This document shows, one piece after another, positions 18,986 through 28,205 of a stretch of DNA of 64,000 bases. Under the pieces are notes generated by a model, which made no database searches, was not told where the DNA came from, and worked only from the letters and a program-made list of their open reading frames with translations. This stretch comes from a virus, in the IMG/VR virus record IMGVR_UViG_3300049043_000112, positions 124,001 through 188,000 of that record; one strand, written 5' to 3'. The position numbers and the translations under genes are program-made. Numbering within the stretch: position 1 is the first letter of the stretch; every line of letters starts with the position of its first letter.

Positions 18986-21027
18986 TCTATTTGTGTTTTA
19001 AGTTCTTTATTTGGAATGCTTAAGGAAAGACCAAGAATTGGTTTTAGAATTGCACCAGTGCCAGTTGCAGAATTGATTTCAATTGTAACGTCTTCTGCCA
19101 CTTCAATTTTATTTATTGGTGTAGCAGAAATCACAGCGCCATCATCAATCGTTAATGCATACTGGTTTCCAAGATTATCTGTTGCGGTATCTCCATTTGA
19201 ATAACCATATCCAGGAGACTGAACATAGACATCAGTGACTGCATAAGAATCAGTGTCACCAACTGGATAATTCTCTCCAGAAGAAACCATATAAACTGAA
19301 GTAACTTGCCCTTGGTCGTTGATTAATGCTCTTCCAACAGCACCATATCCCAACCCACAACTATCAACAAACTCTACAAATGGTGGTACAGTGTAACCAG
19401 AACCACCATCGGTAACAATTGTACCAATAATACTTGCAGTTCGATTAACATTATTAATTAATTCATTCGGAACGATTGAACCAAAGAGAGGAACCGCAGA
19501 AGCACCTGTTCCACCACCACCAAAAATATTTACAACTGGTGGTCCACAGGTAAATGGAATTCCTGCATAACATCCTTCTAGTCCAGATAATGCATTGTTC
19601 AAAGCAGTTTCTGGATTAAAGATATCTAAAGTCTGAGTGATATTTTCAAAACTTCCAATGTATCCTTGAGCCTGACCAGCAAGGTCTCCTGCCTGAGCAA
19701 CCATATTGTTTAGATTATTGTAGATATTTTCAAATGTAGAAATTGCATTAACACTTTGTTTTGGTCCCTGTCCAATTACATATTCCTTGGTAAGACCAGA
19801 ACACTTATTTTGATTTTGGTTACAATCAAAAAGACCACCGATTGACTTAATCAAATCACTTGTACTACGTAGGAAGTCAGCAACATCTAACGCTGTTCCC
19901 AGAATACTTGCAACACCATCTAGTGCAGTTGTTAATCCCGTTGCAATTGCATCAACAACAGCATTTAAAAGAGCACCAACAAATTGCTCTGCAGCGCAGG
20001 ATACAAAGTTTTTAACATTATCAATCAAAGATTGAAGCAGAGCTTTAACAAGTGCTTTAAGTCCATTAATGACTTGTGCAGCAACACAGGAGATTGCTTC
20101 TTCTAAAGTCTTAACAGCAGGAACAAAAGGTTCGAGTGCTGCAACACCAGCTTGTTGTGCAACTCCTGGATTTCCAGTTGCCGCTAATGTCGCACCAAAT
20201 ACAGTCTTGTATAACTTATCTAATCCTTCTGTGATTAATCCTGGTTTAGGTGGTGTTGCAGTTTCATCTCCACATAATAAAGTGAATAGACCATCAAACA
20301 TCTGACCAACTTGCCATTCAATACACGATACAATAATATCTACAACTGCATCTGCCTTTTGCTTATAATCACTTACTTTATTTTTTGCATCTTGAATATC
20401 TTTTAGAAGATTATTAATTTCATTCTTAATCGTTTTAATTGATGTATCTTCACACGTGTCTGCAAATACAACTTCCTTTCCAATACTTGTGGATGCAGAA
20501 ACCTTATTTGCTGGAGTCTTATCTGGAGGTAATAATACAGGAGATGGATTTGATTTAACGTTAGACTCACTTGTTTGGTCTGGTATTAATCGTCCATTTG
20601 GTTTTTTAATATTATCGGTATATCCAGTAAATGGAACAAATGGAGTTGTGAATTGACTATTCAGAGTTGCAATCTGTGATGTGTTGCCCAAAGCTCCCAT
20701 AATGACCGGAACTTGAGCATTATCACCATCTAGGAAAAATCCAATTACAACATCACCTGGACTTACTTTTGGATTAACTGCATAATTTGCTGCACCAGTT
20801 CCTGCCGTTGTAGGCAGCATAACCTGTGCCCAAGGTAAGTCATCATTTGGAAGATCTTCTAGACTATAAGGATGATAACCAATAATTCTAACCTTATATC
20901 TGTGACCCCAACCCTGCCCCTCAGAAACTTGCCCCTTCATAGTAGATATTGGAGCAATCTGCCCTATCCACCAACGGAAACCATCTCTTCCTATAAAATT
21001 ACTTTGGAGTAGTGATTGATTTAACAT
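18973..21027 (-). CDS. 5: gp5-like baseplate hub protein without a lysozyme domain
   Basis: A 684-residue protein. Residues about 15-115 carry the gp5/VgrG OB-fold signature: GRDGFRWWIGQIAP, YKVRIIGYHPYSLEDLPNDD, PWAQVMLPTT, VSPGDVVIGFFLDGD, VPVIMGALG. This is followed by a long Ala/Val-rich helical region and a C-terminal part with repeated glycine-tyrosine modules (TDGGSGYTVPPFVEF, SSGENYPVGD, SPGYGYSNGD). T4 gp5 has a lysozyme domain after the OB fold; none is visible here. Muramidase activity appears to sit in the nearby gene at 23181-24344. The gene is contiguous with the gp27-like hub gene upstream (no gap). Confidence 0.8.
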   Translation of the reverse strand: MLNQSLLQSNFIGRDGFRWWIGQIAPISTMKGQVSEGQGWGHRYKVRIIGYHPYSLEDLPNDDLPWAQVMLPTTAGTGAANYAVNPKVSPGDVVIGFFLDGDNAQVPVIMGALGNTSQIATLNSQFTTPFVPFTGYTDNIKKPNGRLIPDQTSESNVKSNPSPVLLPPDKTPANKVSASTSIGKEVVFADTCEDTSIKTIKNEINNLLKDIQDAKNKVSDYKQKADAVVDIIVSCIEWQVGQMFDGLFTLLCGDETATPPKPGLITEGLDKLYKTVFGATLAATGNPGVAQQAGVAALEPFVPAVKTLEEAISCVAAQVINGLKALVKALLQSLIDNVKNFVSCAAEQFVGALLNAVVDAIATGLTTALDGVASILGTALDVADFLRSTSDLIKSIGGLFDCNQNQNKCSGLTKEYVIGQGPKQSVNAISTFENIYNNLNNMVAQAGDLAGQAQGYIGSFENITQTLDIFNPETALNNALSGLEGCYAGIPFTCGPPVVNIFGGGGTGASAVPLFGSIVPNELINNVNRTASIIGTIVTDGGSGYTVPPFVEFVDSCGLGYGAVGRALINDQGQVTSVYMVSSGENYPVGDTDSYAVTDVYVQSPGYGYSNGDTATDNLGNQYALTIDDGAVISATPINKIEVAEDVTIEINSATGTGAILKPILGLSLSIPNKELKTQIDCIT

Positions 21028-22077
21028 TTATTTTTTAATTCCAAATGTATCTCTAATTAATTTAAGTGATGTATATGAATTCCTAGTATCAAAATGATGA
21101 CACACTTCTTTAATCATATATAGACCACCTTTTTGAGTGTCATCATATTCTCTTGCATCACCTCTTGTAATTTTTGGAAACTGGCATTCAATCAAATCAC
21201 CTGCTCTTAAATTTGTATTTGAAGGAATCATTACACTTAATGATTGAGTGAATAAAGTATTATATCTCATTAATGCTTGAGATTGATATTTTGATTGGTC
21301 GGAATTAATTGCTGTCGAAACTCCTGGATCTAGTGTCCCAATATCATAAACAGCAGTGATAATTCTAGAAGGAACATCTGCTAATGTCTTATCTGACCCT
21401 TTTGTAACAGGAGGTAAGTCTATTTTTTCAGTTCCTAATCTTGTTGCCTTTCCCTTGTAATTATTTTGATCATAAATTGGATTAGAAAATGTATGACGTA
21501 ATGGATCAAAGAACATTCGATTACTTGAATATGTTCCTAATCTTAGTTTTTCAATTAGGTTTTGATTTTTTTCTGTTCTATAGCTTAAAATTTTAAAATC
21601 ATTATCTACTTTATTTAAATCTGTATCATAAGATTGTGTTGCTTCACTGTAAATAAGAACAATTGGATTACCATTTATATCCTTTCTTGGTTTTTGCTGA
21701 TTTAAATTATCAATACCACGAAACTGAAATCCATCTACAGTTTGATAAAAGAAAAATCCAGCAGTAGCATCACCAGTTTCAGGAATGTATGGAACAGATT
21801 TGGATGCTAACCAGGTTAAAACTGTAAATGGTTTTCTTAAATTGCCAATAAAAGAATATTTGTTTGAAGTCTGATCAATTTTACCAATTGTATTTGCCTT
21901 TAAGACATCGGTAAGAATTTTATTGACTGACTCATTAATTGGTAAATTTGAATACTTTTTAGAAACTCTAGATGTTTCATTTGTAATTGCTTCTCGTGAA
22001 ACTAGATTTAAAGTAAAACTTTCTCGATTGTTTTCAGAAATTACATCAGTAATGCTTGAAACATACAAATATTTTTT
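21028..22077 (-). CDS. 27: gp27-like baseplate hub protein, C-terminal fragment
   Basis: About 346 residues joined in a different frame to the fragment at 22041-22376 through a T6 run on the plus strand (22072-22077). Restoring one base gives the join NSKKYLYVSSITDV. It contains FTLNLVSREAI, LPINESVNKILTDVL, PFTVLTWLASKSVPY and SNTNLRAGDLIECQFP, the hub-ring pattern of gp27/VgrG N-domains (LysM-like inner domain, 'W.as...y' helix, 'l..Gd.v...'). It precedes the gp5-like gene directly, as gp27 pairs with gp5 in the hub. It lies beside PF12322-like gp26 and gp54. Confidence 0.65.
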   Translation of the reverse strand, partial: KKYLYVSSITDVISENNRESFTLNLVSREAITNETSRVSKKYSNLPINESVNKILTDVLKANTIGKIDQTSNKYSFIGNLRKPFTVLTWLASKSVPYIPETGDATAGFFFYQTVDGFQFRGIDNLNQQKPRKDINGNPIVLIYSEATQSYDTDLNKVDNDFKILSYRTEKNQNLIEKLRLGTYSSNRMFFDPLRHTFSNPIYDQNNYKGKATRLGTEKIDLPPVTKGSDKTLADVPSRIITAVYDIGTLDPGVSTAINSDQSKYQSQALMRYNTLFTQSLSVMIPSNTNLRAGDLIECQFPKITRGDAREYDDTQKGGLYMIKEVCHHFDTRNSYTSLKLIRDTFGIKK

Positions 22078-22376
22078 GAATTTGTGGAAAAATCTAGTCC
22101 TGGATTTTTATTTGAATTTGGAGCAATTTTAATCGAAACTCTTTCCCCACCTCTTAAAGGAAGTCCTTCATAAAGAGATTGTTTCTGTGCTGTTTTGCTG
22201 TCTGCACCAACAATCGTACTACCAGTATTAATAACTCTTATCTTTGCAGTAATCGTAGGAGAAAATACATCTTCATAATAATCAATCATTGCAGATCCAG
22301 AGGTAATATCTACTGTCCTCTGACCATCTGTTGACTCGATTAGTATTTCTTCAAATATTGACTGCTTAATTGACAT
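22041..22376 (-). CDS. 27: gp27-like baseplate hub protein, N-terminal fragment
   Basis: Begins MSIKQSIFEEILIESTDGQR; true coding runs to about NSK at the A6 run (22072-22077). The last few residues before the stop at 22041 are out of frame. MIDYYEDVFSPTITAKIRVIN and GLPLRGGERVSIKI form the first beta domain of the hub ring. The ATG overlaps a TAA (TAATG), and that TAA ends the read-through extension of the M23 gene upstream. This coupling argues that the extension is genuine. Confidence 0.65.
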   Translation of the reverse strand: MSIKQSIFEEILIESTDGQRTVDITSGSAMIDYYEDVFSPTITAKIRVINTGSTIVGADSKTAQKQSLYEGLPLRGGERVSIKIAPNSNKNPGLDFSTNSKNICMFQALLM

Positions 22377-22543
22377 TATACGTAGCTTAAGTCTAAGAGG
22401 AATCTATTCTTGATAAGACTATTTAATATAGAAGATTCATCTACTGATATATCACTAATTATACTATTATCACTGGAAGGAATCATCATTGTACTAGAAG
22501 GTTGTCTATCATCAACAACAACTACTTTTCTACCTTCTCTTTC

Positions 22544-23190
22544 TTAAGATAACCCTCCAAGTAAAACTTGCAGTGCAATAGTAGATTCCATATTAACTTC
22601 GGGTGCTTGTTGAGTAGAAATTGATGGTGCTCCAGGAACTAATGGTGTTGTTCCAGAGAATGCTTTACCAACTGCAGTGCTTGTAAGATATAATAGTCTT
22701 ACATATGCCTCTGGATTTCCAGCACCACCTCCAGTCATTCTTCCTTTTTTGTATCATATTCAAAGTGAATATGTGGACCAGTTGCATTTCCTGTTGCACC
22801 AACTCTAGCAAAAGAAGTTCCTGCTGGTATTTTTCCAGTTTTAATTAGAACAGCACTTAGGTGTGCCATTCTTAACTGAACTCCATATGCAGGAACCCAA
22901 ACATCCATTACCAATCCATAATCTCCATAAGTTCCTTGTCCTACAACTTCACAGTCTGCTCTTAAGGAAATATAAGTTCCACTTGGTATTAGAATATCAA
23001 TTCCACCGTGCTTTCCACCTCTAGAACCATATAAATCACCAATTTGAATATAATCAACATTTTTTCCTAAAGATTTTGTAAAAATATCACCTTTTTGAAG
23101 GCGTCTTTGTCCTGTTGGAGTTACTGATGGAGTTTGTCCTGTGGGTGATGGTGTTACTTTTGCTGTTGATGGCGTTGATTTTACTTTTTT
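22544..23190 (-). CDS. M23 peptidase domain, C-terminal part of a two-enzyme baseplate hydrolase
   Basis: In a frame different from the muramidase part, joined by adding one A to the A6 run at 23185-23190 (LKPILKK then VKSTPSTAKVTPSP). A proline/threonine linker leads to an M23 (LytM) endopeptidase: KHGGIDILIPSG (HxxxD zinc ligands), YGLVMDVW, RMAHLSAV and GPHIHFEY (HxH). M23 enzymes cut peptidoglycan cross-links. A TAA at 22544-22546 stops the frame. The same frame stays open to 22376 (about 55 codons containing KVVVVDDRQPSS and ILNSLIKNRFLLDL) and ends as TAATG on the next gene, so the full gene probably runs to 22376. Confidence 0.8.
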
Positions 23191-24344
23191 AAAATTGGTT
23201 TTAATTTATCGAATCCAATACTTCCTGTATTTCCAGGTAAAACATATCCACTGGCACTCCTAAAAGCTCCCCATTTTCCGGCAAGATACTCACTAAATTC
23301 CTCATCCGTAATTTTTCCACTCAACCAATATTTACCTTTCCTTTTACCTTCAATAATATTAATTGCCATTCTATCTTGATTTTCTGGACTAAATGTGTCT
23401 TTATCTGGATTTAATCCAGCAGCCTTTGCCTGTGCTTTAACTGTTGTAAATTGATATCTACCAACAGCATAATTTCTACCATCTCCAGGATCTCCAGCAT
23501 ATCTACTTGCCTGACTGATTGTCATTTTGGAGACTGGTTTACCTTCCTTTTTAGTGTTTCTGCCAGGATACATTGCATCATAACCACCAGAGGAACTAGA
23601 CTCTCCACTAGCAATCAAATCTAATAATGGTTTCCATTTTCCACCACTACCTCCACTAGGAGGTGGTTCTGGTCCATCAAATCCTGGTAAAATTGAAGGT
23701 AATTTATCATAAGCGTCAGGAATTTTTTCAATTGCACTAAAAGGTTGAATTAAAACCTGAAATGCTTGACTAATACCATCACCTAAACTATCAATTGAAA
23801 GTTTTAATTCATTCAATGAACTTCTAACAAGATATGAACTATCAGAAAAATCAAATCTAGATAAGTTTTGTACAACGGATGAAAAAACATCACCAACGTC
23901 AGTAATTACTTTTAACAATTCATCACCATAATTACCTAAAATAGATGTTGCAATTGTAATTCTAGTTACAAATTGTTCGCCTAATCCAATCCAAGTAGGT
24001 AAATTTGATAACGCCCATCCAGCAGTTAAATATCCAACAAATCCAAGAAGACGATTTACAACACTTGTACCAGAATCAGAAGCAGATAATATTCTTGGAC
24101 CCGTTGGTTTAATTGCAATCAAAGGTGCAGACATTCTATCAATTAAAATATTTCTTTTTTCTCTTTGAATTCTTCTGCTTTTTAAAGACTTAATATCAGA
24201 AGATATATTTCTTTTATCACTTATATTTTTATTTAAAAGTTTAGAAATTCTAATTGTTGTTTTACCAGTCTCTGCTGCCACAGATTTTGTCTTTGAAACT
24301 GAATCTGATATTCTTTTAAATGAAATTCCAGATGATATTGCCAT
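23181..24344 (-). CDS. GH104-like muramidase with hub N-domain, N-terminal part of a two-enzyme hydrolase
   Basis: 387 residues before the frameshift. Residues 1-230 form a helical basic N-domain with a hydrophobic stretch (LLGFVGYLTAGWALSNLP) and a Pro/Gly linker. Residues 237-385 match the lambda-endolysin (GH104 lytic transglycosylase) pattern: LLDLIASGES (E248 candidate catalytic acid), GGYDAMYPG, YAVGRYQF, FSPENQDRMAINII and GKWGAFRSASGY. It then continues, after a one-base indel, into the M23 domain at 22544-23190. It sits in the hub operon and probably replaces the lysozyme domain missing from the gp5-like protein. Confidence 0.8.
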   Translation of the reverse strand: MAISSGISFKRISDSVSKTKSVAAETGKTTIRISKLLNKNISDKRNISSDIKSLKSRRIQREKRNILIDRMSAPLIAIKPTGPRILSASDSGTSVVNRLLGFVGYLTAGWALSNLPTWIGLGEQFVTRITIATSILGNYGDELLKVITDVGDVFSSVVQNLSRFDFSDSSYLVRSSLNELKLSIDSLGDGISQAFQVLIQPFSAIEKIPDAYDKLPSILPGFDGPEPPPSGGSGGKWKPLLDLIASGESSSSGGYDAMYPGRNTKKEGKPVSKMTISQASRYAGDPGDGRNYAVGRYQFTTVKAQAKAAGLNPDKDTFSPENQDRMAINIIEGKRKGKYWLSGKITDEEFSEYLAGKWGAFRSASGYVLPGNTGSIGFDKLKPILKK

Positions 24345-24345
24345 A

Positions 24346-25593
24346 CTATGTCACCACACTATAACTGACCTGAGCATATAATGCATAGAAATTATCAGGA
24401 TTTGATGATGGAATTAAAGGAACGTCCGTAAGAGTTTCTACTCCACCAGACACAACTGCATTATTATTTTGTTGACTATTTTGTAAATAAACAACATCAG
24501 GTGATGGTTCTGGAAGTGCTCCAATTTTTGGTGGTTGTTTAACTGGTTGATATGGAACTGTATCTAATTTAATTGGTGTCGGAGTTGTTTTTGGAGTTTC
24601 TACTTTACCTTGAACTTCTTTTGCAGGTGCGTCAAGATTTGTTTCTCCAGACCCAAAAAGATTTTTTCCCAGTTCGGAAAAATTAATATTCATTGGGTTT
24701 AATTGATTAATATTAAAATTATATTTTTGCATTGCACCTTTACCCTGAGATAACATTTTTCCAATATCAACTCCACCACCAGTAAAAGTTTCATATGCAA
24801 GACTTCCCAATGCTGCTGGAAATTGTACAGGTGATGGAATTGTTGCTACACCACTTAAAGCAGCTCCAGCAATATCACCTTCTTTGATATTCTGTGCTGT
24901 TGCAACTGCACCTACAACACTTGTGCCTGCTTTGCCAATAGTTTGAAGAATTTTTAATAGACCAGATTCTGATGCAGTTGCAGCAGCTCCAGCCGCTGCG
25001 GCGCCAGACTTTCCACCCAAGTTAAATAAGTTCTTAAAAATGTCAGAAATTGCTTTAAATGGAGACGATGCTAATTTAATTGCACTTTTTGCAATTTTTG
25101 ATGTAATTGACTGAACTCCACTAATCAGTGAAGAAAAACCATTTTTCAACAAAGAAAATCCTGATCCAATAAATCCAAAAGCATTTCTAACAATGCTTCC
25201 GATTGAACTTATTGCTTGAACACTTTTGGTGGTACCTGCTTTTAAAATACCTAATATATTCTTTCCTAAAAATCCAACAAATAAGAATTTTAGAGCATTT
25301 GTAATTCTTTCAAATAATGGAGTAATCTTATTTTCAAGTTTAACTACAGGTTGAACTAGAGATGCAGAAACTCTTTGTTGTAACTGTTCTTCCTGTCCAA
25401 GTCTTATTTCTCTTTCGTTTAATATTCTTTGCTGCTCTCTCTCATCACGAAGTTTCTGTTGATCAAGAAAACTATCAGTCTGAATTAACCCCGCTATGTT
25501 CTGAAGTCCAGAATTAATCGTAAAGACTTCCGAACGTACAGTATTTAATTGATCTTGGAGACCTACAAGTGCTGCGGTGTTTCCGTTAGCCAT
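24346..25593 (-). CDS. Tape-measure or hub-like helical protein
   Basis: A 415-residue protein. Residues 1-85 are predicted coiled coil (LRDEREQQRILNEREIRL). Several hydrophobic or amphipathic segments follow (ALKFLFVGFLGKNILGIL, FGFIGSGFSLL, SGAAAAGAAATASES), then a Pro-rich C-terminal tail (PKTTPTPIKL, PKIGALPEPSPD). Coiled coil plus hydrophobic helices is the usual layout of tail tape-measure or hub proteins such as gp29, but the length is short for T4 gp29. It overlaps the gp26-like gene by 8 bases and is 1 base from the muramidase gene. Confidence 0.5.
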   Translation of the reverse strand: MANGNTAALVGLQDQLNTVRSEVFTINSGLQNIAGLIQTDSFLDQQKLRDEREQQRILNEREIRLGQEEQLQQRVSASLVQPVVKLENKITPLFERITNALKFLFVGFLGKNILGILKAGTTKSVQAISSIGSIVRNAFGFIGSGFSLLKNGFSSLISGVQSITSKIAKSAIKLASSPFKAISDIFKNLFNLGGKSGAAAAGAAATASESGLLKILQTIGKAGTSVVGAVATAQNIKEGDIAGAALSGVATIPSPVQFPAALGSLAYETFTGGGVDIGKMLSQGKGAMQKYNFNINQLNPMNINFSELGKNLFGSGETNLDAPAKEVQGKVETPKTTPTPIKLDTVPYQPVKQPPKIGALPEPSPDVVYLQNSQQNNNAVVSGGVETLTDVPLIPSSNPDNFYALYAQVSYSVVT

Positions 25594-26479
25594 TAGATGA
25601 ATTCTTTAAGTTTTCTTCTTCAATATATTGATGAAGTAATCCAATATAAATTTCCCTTTCCCAAGGGATCATATTTTCCAGTTCATTCAAAGAATATTTA
25701 TGGTGCTGAATCAACGCAAAATTAGTTTTATAGTATGACGCAAGATCAACGTGCGCCATTCCTAACCAAAAAGATGTTAGTCCCTCCAAGAGAATTTCAT
25801 TTTCAACACCAGTATTTGGATTTGTTACAGTCACAGTGTGTGAAAGTTTAGGCATTGTTTCAAAGAATTTTTCAATCTGCTTAAACTGTTTTGAACTAAG
25901 TTGTTCTAAAAATTCATTCAGTTCTTTTTTAGTTACATCAGAAGATGTCCAAGACTCTTCTTCGCTGTAAATTTGCTCAACGCAAGAAGAAATCATACTA
26001 AAAGTATCATCAACAGTCATATCACCTTCATTTGAAAAATTACTCTTAACAAATTCTTGCATTGAAGGATATTTCATTCTTAATGTAAGTTCATCATCAA
26101 GTTTAATATCTCTCTTATGTTCTGGTTTTACTTGAACTGTAATTTCATCTAAATTGATTGCTATTGGAACCTGTGTTACTCCATCATCGGGGCAGGTGAT
26201 AATTACTTCTACTTCTTCTCCTACAGACTTTCCACGAATGTTTAGGAAAAGATATTCGATATCAAATGTAGATAATTGTTCAATCTTAATTCCCCTAGTT
26301 AAAATACAGTTTCCAATTACTGTTTTAACTGCTTCTGCAATTTGCTTTGGATCCTCACTCTCCATTGCAATAATCAGAATTTTTTCTTCTTTAACTAGAA
26401 AGGGGCGATATTTGATTACTTTTTTTAATGAAGGAATTTCCAACTCATAAGTTGGTGTAACGATTTTTGGTAAAGGCAT
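25586..26479 (-). CDS. 26: gp26-like baseplate hub assembly protein
   Basis: A 297-residue protein fitting the T4 baseplate family (PF12322): LPKIVTPTYELEIPSLKK, KYRPFLVKEEKILIIAME near the N-terminus, then CILTRGIKIEQLSTFDIEYLF and RGKSVGEEVEV, and a C-terminal helical WEREIYIGLLHQYI. gp26/gp51 assist hub assembly and are not necessarily in the virion. It is longer than T4 gp26. A GATAAATA late box lies 22 bases upstream of the ATG. Confidence 0.75.
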   Translation of the reverse strand: MPLPKIVTPTYELEIPSLKKVIKYRPFLVKEEKILIIAMESEDPKQIAEAVKTVIGNCILTRGIKIEQLSTFDIEYLFLNIRGKSVGEEVEVIITCPDDGVTQVPIAINLDEITVQVKPEHKRDIKLDDELTLRMKYPSMQEFVKSNFSNEGDMTVDDTFSMISSCVEQIYSEEESWTSSDVTKKELNEFLEQLSSKQFKQIEKFFETMPKLSHTVTVTNPNTGVENEILLEGLTSFWLGMAHVDLASYYKTNFALIQHHKYSLNELENMIPWEREIYIGLLHQYIEEENLKNSSNG

Positions 26480-26500
26480 AATAACTTATTCAGATAAAAA

Positions 26501-26508
26501 TATTTATC
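26501..26508 (-). promoter_or_regulatory. T4-type late promoter box (GATAAATA)
   Basis: Minus strand GATAAATA 22 bases before the gp26-like ATG. It adjoins the gp54-like stop codon. One mismatch to TATAAATA. Confidence 0.45.
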
Positions 26509-27338
26509 TAGTATCCGTTAATGATTGTACGTCCTTGTGAGTCAGTAAAACTATTTGAAACTGTTGCTTCAGCCTGTGTTTGAGTGCTGGATCTAAAAAC
26601 AACTCCACTATTTCCGCGAACAGGAGTTAATGATTGCTGTTCAACATTTGCAGGTTGTGTTGGTGGTGCAGATGGATCAATATTATTAAAATCACCATTA
26701 AGTGTATTAACACTTAAAGCACGTCCAGCAATATAACGATCATACTGAAATGATGCTGACACTTTTAATACATCAGATTGAACATATGAAACTGTTGGAG
26801 CACTCATAGATACTGGCCATAATCCAATAAAAGTATATTCAATCTCTGCCTGATAATTTCGGTCAAATTTAATAATCTTAGTAGAATTACACTTATAATT
26901 TTCAGGATATTGCATTCTCATAAAATAATTTGCGTTTCCCTGACTTACAAATCCAGCAGAGGGATTATCAATTGGATTATGAGATCCACTTGCAATAAAC
27001 TCCATCCAGTGCTCTAAGAATTTTAAATTATAATAGTTATTATCAACATAAAAATCTAAACCAATTTCACTGTATAATCTTGCAACCGCAAACTTCTCCT
27101 GAATTCCTGTAAAGTTGCCATCAACAGTTTTAGTGTTATAAGATGTTGTAGGTAAAGACGCAGAGTAGCAAAGAAGTCCTGCATTTTCAGCAATAAAAAA
27201 CGAATTAACCCCTCTACGACTTAAATAAGATATTAAAGCCGTAGGTAACCCACCAAATATTACTTGGTAATGAGAGGTCTGAGCAAGATTTGTAAATAGT
27301 GGCTTGATATCAGATATTCTACGTGGTGTAGCGGTCAC
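26508..27338 (-). CDS. 54: gp54-like baseplate-tail tube initiator
   Basis: A 276-residue protein, start GTG at 27338 (MTATPRRISDIKPLF). Tube-fold features are visible: SHYQVIFGGLP, FFIAENAGLLCYSASLPTT, GIQEKFAVARLYSEIGLDFYV, NLKFLEHWMEFIASG and MRMQYPENY. These match the tail-tube/gp54 fold (the protein on which the tube polymerises). It diverges from gp4 with inverted CTAAATAC boxes between the two starts. Confidence that it is a tube-fold protein is high; gp54 rather than another tube paralogue is supported by gp48 just across the divergence. Confidence 0.7.
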   Translation of the reverse strand: MTATPRRISDIKPLFTNLAQTSHYQVIFGGLPTALISYLSRRGVNSFFIAENAGLLCYSASLPTTSYNTKTVDGNFTGIQEKFAVARLYSEIGLDFYVDNNYYNLKFLEHWMEFIASGSHNPIDNPSAGFVSQGNANYFMRMQYPENYKCNSTKIIKFDRNYQAEIEYTFIGLWPVSMSAPTVSYVQSDVLKVSASFQYDRYIAGRALSVNTLNGDFNNIDPSAPPTQPANVEQQSLTPVRGNSGVVFRSSTQTQAEATVSNSFTDSQGRTIINGY

Positions 27339-27339
27339 T

Positions 27340-27378
27340 CTAAATACCTTATATGATTTGAATAGTATAAGTATTTAG
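27340..27378. promoter_or_regulatory. Divergent late promoter pair (inverted CTAAATAC)
   Basis: Plus strand CTAAATAC at 27340-27347 points to gp4 (ATG 27379). The inverted copy GTATTTAG at 27371-27378 reads CTAAATAC on the minus strand and points to gp54 (GTG 27338). Both match the late box apart from the first bases. Confidence 0.55.
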
Positions 27379-27810
27379 ATGTCGTATAAGGGAAAATACA
27401 AACCATCGTTTCCAGAAAAATACTCTGGAGACCCAACCAATATCATTTATCGTTCTTTATGGGAACGTAAGTTCTGTGTTTATTGCGATTTAAACGAAAA
27501 CATTTTATCTTGGTCCTCAGAAGAAAAAGCAATCGCGTATCGTTCACCAATAGATGGTAAAGTACATCGGTATTTTCCAGACTTTCTTATTAAAGTAAAA
27601 GAATCTAACGGGTCTATTAAGAAGTATGTGATTGAAATAAAACCAAAAAAACAAACGGTTCCTCCAACAAAACCCCAAAGGCAAACTAAAAAATATATTA
27701 GTGAGGTTTATGAATACGCTAAAAATCAAGCAAAATGGGAAGCAGCAAAAGAGTGGTGTGCAGACCGTGGTTATGAGTTTAAAGTTATTACAGAAAAAGA
27801 ACTTTTTTAA
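27379..27810 (+). CDS. 4: gp4 head-completion nuclease
   Basis: A 143-residue protein with the TnsA-like PD-(D/E)xK arrangement: YRSLWERKFCVYCD, WSSEEKAIAYRSPIDGKVHRYF, PDFL with the acidic residue, and VIEIKPKKQT with the ExK. These blocks match the T4 gp4 head-completion nuclease, which finishes filled heads before tail joining. It is the first gene of the plus-strand block, divergent from gp54. The ATG directly follows GTATTTAG. Confidence 0.82.
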   Translation: MSYKGKYKPSFPEKYSGDPTNIIYRSLWERKFCVYCDLNENILSWSSEEKAIAYRSPIDGKVHRYFPDFLIKVKESNGSIKKYVIEIKPKKQTVPPTKPQRQTKKYISEVYEYAKNQAKWEAAKEWCADRGYEFKVITEKELF

Positions 27811-27813
27811 ATA

Positions 27814-28191
27814 ATGCCTAGAAAAACAATTCAACAGAGAGGAAAAATAAATCGTATTGCTCCATTAGTTAAGAGACTAATTGGAACAGAAAGTTCTGAT
27901 GATTTAATGATTGAACTAATGAATATTTTACCAGAAACTAGAACTCGTCCTGTTGCTGGTAAGTTTTATATCTTTGTTTACAATGCTAAAACAGCAGGAA
28001 TTCAATACGATCAAAATCCATTAGTTGCTGTGACTGATGTTTATACCTGGGGATTTAAAGGTGTTAATTTCCACTGGGGAGAAACTAGACAGTATACTTG
28101 GGATGAAGTTGCAGGAGGACTGTATGAAGTTTATCAACAAGAACTTCAAGACTTAAGAAGACTGCCTTTTAGCAATATTCGTTCTAAATAA
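27814..28191 (+). CDS. Small conserved virion-region protein
   Basis: A 125-residue protein starting MPRKTIQQRGKINRIAPLVK, 3 bases after gp4, with YIFVYNAKTAGIQYDQNPLV, YTWGFKGVNFHWGETRQYTW and YEVYQQELQDLRRLP. The last part looks like the 'structured, Trp-rich' neighbour of gp48/gp53 seen in other T4-like phages. I cannot assign a T4 gene number. It lies between head-completion and baseplate genes, so a role in head-tail joining or baseplate assembly is plausible. Confidence 0.65.
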   Translation: MPRKTIQQRGKINRIAPLVKRLIGTESSDDLMIELMNILPETRTRPVAGKFYIFVYNAKTAGIQYDQNPLVAVTDVYTWGFKGVNFHWGETRQYTWDEVAGGLYEVYQQELQDLRRLPFSNIRSK

Positions 28192-28205
28192 TTAGAAAAG
28201 GATAA

